Source: Benincasa hispida (lineage: Eukaryota; Streptophyta; Magnoliopsida; Cucurbitales; Cucurbitaceae). From it: 64,000 bases of DNA. The notes beneath the pieces are model-generated. The model did not search any database and had not been told where the DNA came from. It saw only the letters and a list, made by a program, of their open reading frames with translations. The stretch spans positions 18,797,005 through 18,861,004 of the forward strand of contig NC_052357.1 in assembly GCF_009727055.1 (NCBI RefSeq), given 5' to 3'. Of the stretch, positions 56,652 to 64,000 are shown in pieces. Position 1 is the stretch's first letter. Each line of letters starts with the position of its first letter. A program made the translations under genes and the position numbers.

Positions 56652-58746
56652 CCTCTTGAAGAAACTCTTATTCAAGAGTACCTACGAGTGGAAGCGGATA
56701 TTTCTAATTCATTGTGATAGAATTACCGCATATACATTCAAACTTACTTTCATAATGCAAAAAGGATCGAGAACTCATACCAGATGAAGATTTCTTCTTC
56801 ACAGCGAGTTTGAAGCCCAACCGTCTACCTCGAACAATTACCACTCAAACAGAAGGAATCGGAGAAGACAACACCACTTAGAAACCTCAGTATTCTTGGA
56901 AGAGAATCTAAAATGTGGGCTTTGTTCAGATTTGGCAGAGGAAAGGAGGAAGAGCGACCGTACACAACGGGCAAGCAAGTGGGAGATGTGGTCGTCTATC
57001 GCATAGATAATATACTTGATCGTTTAGGAAAAGTATATGATCGTGTAGCAAAAGTAAGCATTGTCTATACGATCGTGTAGGAAAAGGTAAACGATCGTGT
57101 AGGAAAAGGGTGAGCGATCGTCCGAACGATCGCGTAGGAAAAACTAAGCGATCGTCTATACGATCGTTTAATAAATACCAAGAGCTAAACGATCGCTTAG
57201 GAAAAAGGTAAATGATCGTTTAGATAATAGCGCGCGACGGTGTAATCGGTATATGATCGCTTAGCAATATCATATATGTAAGTGATCGTGCAGTCACTAT
57301 CGTATAGGCACTGATTTTCTAAACGATAACACTATCTTTTTCACAATACCTGCGTACACTGAGATCAACACACCGTCTACTATTTATAATGCACTATTCC
57401 GTTATTTAGAATGAAGAGGCACCTTCCCATTTCCTTTATAACCGTCCAATGAATGTGATCTTATCACATTCATAACTTATAAATTAATATCAAATATTAA
57501 TTATAATATTTTTTCCTCTACTAAACATAAATCATATTTATATCAAAATTTCCTCCAAATCAATGTATATGATACATAAAGTTAATTATATCACATTTAA
57601 TTAACTCGTTCAATTATATCATATATAATCGAACTCTCTTTTGTCAATTTGAACATTTTAAATTGACCCAAAAATTGACTTTCAACTTGTATCCAAGCTA
57701 CCAAGGGGACCTTATTGACCTATGGCTCGAAGCTCCAACGGTACGTGAATAGCTGACTAAACTTTTTAGTCACGATATCCACCATTCGTTAACTACCAGA
57801 CATTCCACTAAAGACCGACAGTTGAACTCTTATTGTCATAGATATATTTCTATGTCATTGAATATAACCAATCATCAGTACGATGACCCTTCACAGATGA
57901 TCGTAATTACAGTAGACTAATTTACCGTTTTGTCCCTGTAATTACATCTTCCTCCTTAAGTACCATTGATCCCTCTAATGAACAATACAACATAGTCCTA
58001 CTATGTCTGAATACCTCTCTGGCCATGAGAAGGTGTGTGGTGTCACATCGTTCAAGCCTTGGAATTAGCTTTTAAGGGAGCTATATATCTACTTACTCCC
58101 ACCTCGGGGAAGGAGTGAATTCCATCTTGTGAAGCTGAGTTCCTAGCTCCCAAATCAGACAAATCCCCAAAATGGTAGGTTTGAGTCGACGTTCTAGCCA
58201 CTCGCACCCATGCAAATCGAAGGACCGCCCTGAATGGCAGGAGTTCCTAACCTACTCAGGTTTAAGGTCATGTTACCTATGGTCATCCTAGTGAAGTGAA
58301 GTCTTAGATATGAACGGTGTTATATAACGAGACGTTAACACTTCGTGGTTAGGTCTTATACAAACTCTTTGTATAGGATGCCCCCGCTCACATGTCCCCT
58401 ACACGAATGATCAGGATCAGACCATCTGTGATAAGTCACAACACTTGTGACCATATGTGGGCCACATCCATAGTATTACCAGGATCAGGTTTCCCTCCTA
58501 TATCCATATATTACAGACCATTTTTGGTTATCACTCAAGACATGATCCACTTATATGTCACCACATAATGCTTAAGTGACATACAGATAACCAGGGATAT
58601 TAAGTTTATTGGTTTGTGGTAAAATCTAAATGTGCAAAGTCAAGTAGTGAAGTAAATATTATTTATATTATACATTACAAGTGTTCGTACAAAGTTGTTT
58701 ACAAACTATTGACACGAGACTTTAGAGCACAAACCCCAACACCTCT
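56652..58746 (-). mobile_element. Solo LTR, 2.1 kb, with perfect target duplication
   Basis: cctct at 56,652-56,656 and 58,742-58,746 brackets 2,085 bp with ends tgaagaaactc and accccaaca. On the minus strand it begins tgttggggtttgtgctctaa and ends like the LTR that stops at 59,221 (ttccactcg...). No PBS or coding sequence is attached. It carries an array of CGATCG words (see 56,990-57,310). Confidence 0.88.
56990..57310. repeat. Array of CGATCG/GATCG palindromic words
   Basis: About twelve GATCG cores, several as full CGATCG, many in the form 'aacgatcgtgtagg' or 'tacgatcgtttaat', spaced irregularly by 10-40 bp. It is non-coding and lies inside the solo LTR. Confidence 0.85.
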
Positions 58747-59221
58747 CTCTTTTTTCTTTATAGTATGTGAAAGTTGAGAGTTTGTGTAGGGAGTTGATAC
58801 GGTCATTTTCTTTCCTTGAGTTTGACAGAAAAATTAACACAGAAAACTCTCTAAAAAAAGTTTTTTTTCTCACAATTCTCCTCTCACTCCCTCTAAAAAA
58901 AGACAAAGCCTAGAAAACTCTTGGATTCTCATCCCAAATAATACAAAGGAAACCAAGTGGTGGTGGCCATTTAGGGTTTTTAAGTTTGTTGTATTTCAGT
59001 GAAAAGGAATTACTTGAAGAAGATTGATCTTCAAGGGTTAGTTTTCCATCTCCCTATTCTCTTTTCTCTTTTCTCTTTTCTCAATCATTTATAGCATGTT
59101 GTAAAATTTATTTTTGAATGCATAGTTTTCTGTACTTTTTTACAAAAAATTTTAGACTGTAAAATTTGAGATTTTGGTCTGATCTCGTTTCCACTCAAGG
59201 ACCTTAATCGATTCCTTGAAT

Positions 59222-59234
59222 TGGTATCAGAGCG
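59222..59234 (+). other. Primer-binding site, tRNA-iMet type
   Basis: TTGGTATCAGAGC directly after the composite LTR. Confidence 0.92.
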
Positions 59235-60617
59235 TGATTATTGGGCCAAATTTTCCAAATTTTCAGAGTTAATTTTATAGTTAAATGGTGGGATTTTTCA
59301 TTCTGTCAATTTCTTCATGTGATGATTATTTTTTATGAATGGTTTATGATTATTGGATGTTTTCGGAATTGGTCAGTTTAGATTCATAGCTTTGTTTTTA
59401 CAATTTAATTTGTAAGGGCCCATGTTTTGGGAGATTTTATTGCGATTGAGTCTGTATTTTTATGTTCTTCGAGTCGTTCTTAGTTGTTACGGTCGATTTT
59501 TGGAAAAGACGAGGCCAAAATCAAAGGAGTTTTGAATAAAATCACAACTGTACAGTGCATTCTGTACAGTAGTGTTGCAACGTTATACCATAGTGTTGCA
59601 ACACTACGATTAGGAAAATGGATTGTTCTATCCGTAGCGTTGCGACGCTAGGTCATAACGTTGCAATGTTGCGAGACAGAAAGAACTATCCAGTTCGCAC
59701 CCGATTCAGTTCGTGGCTCACTTGGCTCGCTTGCAATTTGGTTAGTTCGAGTGGTTTGGGTTCGATTTGGAGGCTAGATGGTTCGGTTTGAACGGTTCAA
59801 GGCCCGGTTCACTTGTTTTGAACCAATTGAATATTTATTTTGTAATAGATAGTTATTTTGATTAATTGAATTAATATAAGTATTATATTAATTTAATTAA
59901 TTGTTTAAGTGTCCAATCCCGGTCCAATAATTATTTTATTAATTATGCATTTTATATATGATTTTAATTTATATATATGTCATAATGTATATCATATAGT
60001 ATAAATTTCCACCATAGGTTATGCATTTAATTTCATGCATCATTTATATTATAAGTCTTATAATATATATAATTGCATAATTTATTTTTTATAGCATGCT
60101 CATGCATCATATAATATAAGTGTTATAATGAATGTTTGCATGCATTAATAACATTGTCATGCATCATTTATATATAAATGTTATAATGTATAGTTTCGTG
60201 TATGTATGGTTGAATGTTATTAATTATTTTCATTACCTTATTATATAAATGTGTTTTATATGGTTAGTAATGAAATAGAATTGTATGAAGTACTACACTA
60301 TCTTAAGTAATTTATAATTGTTATAATTTACTAAGTATGTCATTGAACACAATTGAATTATTTTAATTTATTTTATAAAAGTTATAATTAAATTAAATTA
60401 GTAATTAAAATCAATAATTCATAATGGCATGCAAACCCTATGTTAAAGTCATATCTTAAAATAGTTTTAAAATATGATTCACATAGACCTAAGATCACTT
60501 TTCTAATAAGATTAGAAATTAAATTTAATCTTTTACTCAATTTGATAGGATTAAATTGATTCTTAATTAAAAAATTAAATTTGTAACAAATGTATCTATA
60601 AGGGATCTCTTGTTTAA
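59235..60617 (+). other. copia untranslated leader with palindromes and hairpin array
   Basis: The order is a GTTGCAAC-type palindrome field (59,570-59,690), a GGTTC tract (59,690-59,825), then A/T hairpins, the best at 60,045-60,067 (perfect 10-bp arms, loop gtc), with more near 60,112, 60,172, 60,303 and 60,370. The words 'catgcatcat' recur between hairpins. It stops at about 60,617 at a junction with minus-strand gag. Confidence 0.75.
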
Positions 60618-61428
60618 GGCTTGTTCCGCTCGCATATCTTTTTGAACCCTTATCTTGTGGAGCTTTTCCTTTGCGGTCATCATTTTGTGTGGTCCTTTTG
60701 AAATTTGAATGATTAAAACAACCACCACAAAAATAATATTTATTTCTTCCTCTGCCATGGTCACGACCTCGACTGCGATCACGACCTCGACCACGACCTC
60801 GACTACGATTATTATTAAAATTCACAGTATTCACTTCAGGGATTGGTGTCGTTTCAGTTGGACGAGATTCATGATTTTTCATCAACAACTCGTTATTTTG
60901 TTCAACCACGAGAAGACATGAAATTAATTTAGAATACTGTTTAAAACCTTTCTTTTGATATTGCTGCTGTATGAGCATATTCAAGACATGAAATGTAGAA
61001 AATGTCTTCTCTAACATATCGACATCAGTAATTTTCTCTCCACATAATAACAATTTCGAACTAATTTTAAATAATGTGCAGTTGTAATCACTTACTGATT
61101 TGAAAACTCGTAGTCTCAAGTGCATCCACTCATAACGAGCTTTAGGAAGAATAACTGTTTTTTTAGGATCATACCTCTCTTTTAAATTTTTCAACAAGAT
61201 ACGAGGATCTTTTATTGTAAGATACTCCATTTTCAATCCCTCATAGAGATGATGACAAAGGAAAATCATAGTTTTTCCTTTGTCCTGATCGGATGTCGTA
61301 TTTCCTTCTTAAATAGTCTTCCCAAGATTCATAGCATCCATGTGGATTTCGACATCAAGTACCCATGACAAATAACTATTGTCGTTAATATCAAGGACAA
61401 AAAATTCTAATTTTGTGAGATTTGTCAT
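60618..61428 (-). pseudogene. Copia gag (UBN2 type) of a different lineage
   Basis: The likely start is ATG 61,428 (MTNLTKLEFFVLDINDNSYLSWVLDVEIHMDAMNLG), then a stop, and an open frame from 61,269 onward: DPRILLKNLKERYDPKKTV, WMHLRLRVFKSVSDYN, MLEKTFSTFHVLNMLIQQQYQKKGF, the pattern of the UBN2/Retrotran_gag family. An Arg/Gly-rich stretch (RSRGRGRGRDRSRGRD) follows, and the zinc knuckle is decayed (YFCGGCFNHSNFK). After about 60,618 the frame runs into the neighbouring leader and the rest of the 293-residue frame is not gag. The opposite frame 60,709-60,921 is a shadow. Confidence 0.87.
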
Positions 61429-61479
61429 GACAGCACTATCATAAAATATTGTACTTGTGTTAGAAATTTAATTAATATT

Positions 61480-62130
61480 GAATATGCAAAATAACATTAA
61501 ATTTATTAATTATAACGAAGAGGGAAAAACCAACATACCTTTAGGACCTACCTTTAGCCGGAAAAATGACATGAGCTCGTGCTGATAACGTGTGGTGAAT
61601 TTGAAGAGTACAATGGGAACATAGATAGTGATAAAATATAATATAATATTAAAATAAACAAATATTAAATAAATTAATAAATTAATAAATAAATAAGAAA
61701 TAAGAAATGAAAAAATTCTCAAATTTCTCCACATTCTCCAATTTGTATGGAATTTGCCCAATGTGTGTGTAATTTTAAGATTGACCAAATGCCACTATTT
61801 ATAGATAAAGTGGTAAGTAAGACGTGGATTTACATAGACATCAAACATGAATAATTACAAGAGACATAGATAAGGTGACACGTGGTTTTGAGACACTAAG
61901 CAATGTAAATCTATTTATTATTATAATTTCATAATAAAAAGAGAAAAAAAAACACTATTTTAAAATAGTGACTATAGATATTAAAAGGAAAATTCCAATT
62001 ATTAAAGATAATTCCAATAATAGGAGTCGAATCAACTTTAATATTTTCCAATTTTGCCATTAAATTATTAGATGATATTTTTTAGTAAGGTCAAAAAGTC
62101 AATACATCTGAATCACGAGTTGAGTTTCCA
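61480..62130 (-). repeat. 5' region and probable LTR of the UBN2-gag element
   Basis: On the minus strand, upstream of gag, lies CACGTTATCAGCACGAGCTC (about 61,592-61,573), a leader/PBS-like sequence seen in plant copia elements. Further upstream a TATAAATA box (61,803-61,796) fits an LTR promoter. The outer LTR end could not be placed; 62,130 is an estimate. No 3' part of the element is present in the window. Confidence 0.5.
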
Positions 62131-62199
62131 TAATCAGTTTCCAAAGAAAAAAAAATGTTGGTAGAAAAAGAAAAGCCAATAATATATTGTTATTGCTTA

Positions 62200-62530
62200 T
62201 CTCAAACAAAAGTTCTGGCTTTTTTTTTTTTTTTTAAAAAAAAAAAGTTATGCTGGTTTTTCTTTTCAGTTTTTTTTCATAATTTTTATTTTTATTAAAG
62301 AACTCTCTGAATTCTTATTCAAAATCTAAAAACGAAAACAATTTTTTAAAAAAATCACTTCCTTTAGATTTTCAAATTGTAGTTTATTTTTATCTTTTTG
62401 AAGATATTGGTAGAAAATAGACAACTTAATATAAATTTAAAGAGTGAAAGTAGAGTTTAATAAATTTCATTTAAAAAAAAAAAAACAAAAACATACATTT
62501 CAAATACCAACAAATCATAGAGTTTATAAA
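62200..62530 (-). repeat. Decayed MITE copy
   Basis: It shares the order of blocks with the 44,153-44,452 family: 'tctgaattcttattcaaa-tctaaaaac', 'cacttcctttagattttcaaa', 'gaagatattggtagaaaatagacaac'. The ends are degenerate. Confidence 0.5.
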
Positions 62531-63250
62531 TTTGGTTATTATTTTTGTAAAGAAGCCATTAAAAGTTGAGGATTAAATTACACAAATAAAACCTTTCCAA
62601 GATTAACAAACAAAAAATAAGGTGAACCATCTTTTCCTCTTTATAATATCTATAATTATAAATGGTTTTTTTCTTCTCCTATTTGAGAGAGAGAGAGAAA
62701 AAGGAGAAAAAAAAAGGGGAGAAACAAAAAACAAATTACTAACAATGTCAAATCAATGTAAAAGGTTAGGGTGAAAAAATCATTTTTACCCTTAGACCGG
62801 GTCACGTATGTAATTTTTTTTCTATACTTTTCAACTTCATCCAAATATACATCAAACTATCGAATTTAAATATATGTTAGCAATTCTAATTTTAAAACTT
62901 TAGTACGGTAGTCAAGCACAATTTCTTAACAAAATAAGTGATAAACCAAACAACTTAATATCAAATAACAAGAACACAGATATAAAGATACAAAGGTCAA
63001 TAATTCAATTTGGTACAATAAAATGCATAAGGGTTGATGTTTTAATAATCTCTAAAAACATCTTAATACGCACACTCTTCTATTTCAAAAGGACTAACTC
63101 TAAAAGGAAACAAGAAACTATATATACTCAACAAAATAATCATGAAAAGTTATTCAACGAAAAAAATTTGTTTTGCAAGAATAAAAGGCAAGTCACGTGA
63201 AAAAATCTTCAACCAAAACTTGCACGAGACAATGCATGTTGCTCGATGTA
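62531..63250. other. Intergenic AT-rich DNA
   Basis: No gene. A short GA-rich run (gagagagagagaaaaagg) lies near 62,686-62,705. Confidence 0.55.
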
Positions 63251-63303
63251 GAGTAACACATATTATACGGTTGGGTTTTGGCAAAATACTAGAAGTGCAG
63301 TTT

Positions 63304-63354
63304 GTCCCACATCGGTTAAATTGAAGAATGGGGATGGACTATAAGCTTATAAAA
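63304..63354 (+). promoter_or_regulatory. USE/TATA-like promoter pair
   Basis: GTCCCACATCG (63,304-63,314) matches the plant upstream sequence element (RTCCCACATCG) of U-snRNA genes, and TATAAAA starts at 63,348, leaving 33 bp between them, the spacing of Pol II-type snRNA promoters. The sequence that follows does not resemble U1, U2, U4 or U5 RNA, so it may be a repeat-borne promoter. Confidence 0.5.
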
Positions 63355-63446
63355 GGAACCTATGCCTCTAGGTTTAACTTGTCCTAGTTATAATACTTTA
63401 AACTTGGATGTGCTAACTCTAGTTAAATTCCTTTATGTATTTTCTA

Positions 63447-63520
63447 GTTTGAGAATGAGAAAAAGGTGTCAATAGTATAAAAGGTTTGAGAATGAGAAAA
63501 AGGTGTGAGTAGTATAAAAG
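63447..63520 (+). repeat. Two adjacent 37-bp direct repeats
   Basis: Units 63,447-63,483 and 63,484-63,520 differ at only a few positions; each ends in 'agtataaaag'. They lie about 100 bp downstream of the USE/TATA pair. Confidence 0.85.
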
Positions 63521-64000
63521 TTTTGAGAGAGTACTTTTGCAATTGAGATTGGAAGGGAGAATATTCTAGAAGTTTTTCGGGTGGGAGTTTTTATTTTATT
63601 AATATTAATGAAATTTTGGTTATTGATTAAGGTGAAGTTTCGTAACAACACATGCCTTCTAATCTGAACTAATAATTATAAAACTAATAACCAACTCATC
63701 GCTTCGCATTATCTGAATCTAAAAAAACAACCAGTCAAGATATTGTTATATTGGTCATATCATTGTAGCAACTATAATATTTTTTGCATAAAAAAACAAT
63801 CCAATTATGAGTTGTGAAGCAATAAAAATATGGATAAATGGAATGGTAGACACGGAGACTCAAGAATTGAAAGGAATAAGTTCGGCATCACGAAATCTTG
63901 GCAATGGAGGCCCTTATTTTCATATTTGTCATTCCTTATCTTAATTTCAAATCTACTTATTGGAAGGGGATCGATTTCGTAAAAGATGAGATCAGTAAAT
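63521..64000. other. Intergenic DNA to the window end
   Basis: The first part ('attgattaaggtgaagtttcg') resembles the end of a short LTR-like repeat, possibly linked to the promoter at 63,304. I see nothing else. Confidence 0.45.

Larger units (their letters stand above)
51556..59221 (+). mobile_element. Plus-strand copia 5' LTR split by two insertions
   Basis: It starts near ggttgatgccctaaatctc (the exact first base is uncertain) and ends at about 59,221, just before a PBS. Pieces 51,556-52,472, 56,092-56,656 and 58,747-59,221 read as one LTR of about 1.95 kb in comparison with 29,169-32,940. The breaks are a Ty3-gypsy element and a solo LTR of the same copia super-family in the opposite orientation. 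Confidence 0.82.

Noticed and set aside
60709..60921. Thr/Ile-rich 70-residue frame on the plus strand
   Set aside because: Exact antisense of the Arg/Gly-rich stretch of the UBN2-type gag; low-complexity shadow.
63378..63520. U-snRNA gene behind the USE/TATA pair
   Set aside because: The downstream sequence does not match the conserved starts or Sm sites of U1, U2, U4 or U5 as far as I can see; kept only as a promoter-like signal.
1..64000. Disease-resistance, biosynthetic cluster or other multi-gene host system
   Set aside because: Apart from the GST gene, I found no coding sequence with non-transposon motifs on either strand.

Overview
The window looks like nuclear DNA from a flowering plant, most likely a cucurbit. 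That is inferred from one intact phi-class glutathione S-transferase gene with plant introns, from high A+T content, and from retrotransposon and MITE families I associate with Cucurbitaceae. The species cannot be named from the sequence. I see no bacterial operon, CRISPR array, rRNA or tRNA gene.

Layout. 1-11 kb: decayed Ty1-copia elements on the minus strand (gag, protease, integrase, reverse transcriptase, RNase H), their LTRs, and pieces of unrelated LTRs. 11-40 kb: a deep nest of copia elements. A plus-strand LTR and leader (11.05-18.1 kb) carries a 3.5-kb solo LTR inside the leader. It is followed by a broken gag-pol (18.1-22.8 kb) in which part of the integrase is replaced by an inverted Athila-like gag fragment, then an LTR (22.9-24.6 kb), a second pol tail (24.6-25.4 kb) and another LTR (25.5-39.9 kb). 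That last LTR is split by a 12.7-kb minus-strand copia element (27,024-39,686), which itself contains a truncated plus-strand element whose LTR holds yet another solo LTR. 40-51.5 kb: the only host-like region, with one gene (GSTF13-like, three exons, 45,324-47,917) surrounded by MITEs and AT-rich DNA. 51.5-60.6 kb: one plus-strand copia LTR split by an internally deleted Ty3-gypsy element and by a 2.1-kb solo LTR, followed by its PBS and leader. 60.6-62.1 kb: a minus-strand gag of a different copia lineage. 62.1-64 kb: AT-rich DNA with a USE/TATA-like promoter and a short tandem repeat.

Almost every ORF outside the GST gene is a broken retrotransposon gene or a chance frame. Two places (7,646-7,683 and 55,931-55,968) carry a perfect 38-bp palindrome identical to the Nextera mate-pair junction adapter. 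These are assembly contamination and mark joins that should not be trusted. Two single N bases (23,253; 27,641) also mark gaps.

The most unusual biological signal lies in the untranslated leaders of the copia elements. After the tRNA-iMet primer site, each leader examined shows the same order: in three of them a field of palindromic words (CGATCG or GTTGCAAC type), then a GGTTC-rich tract, then an array of short A/T hairpins with 3-nt loops. Some of these hairpins are perfect 10-bp stems. I know of no description of this architecture, but no search could be run.
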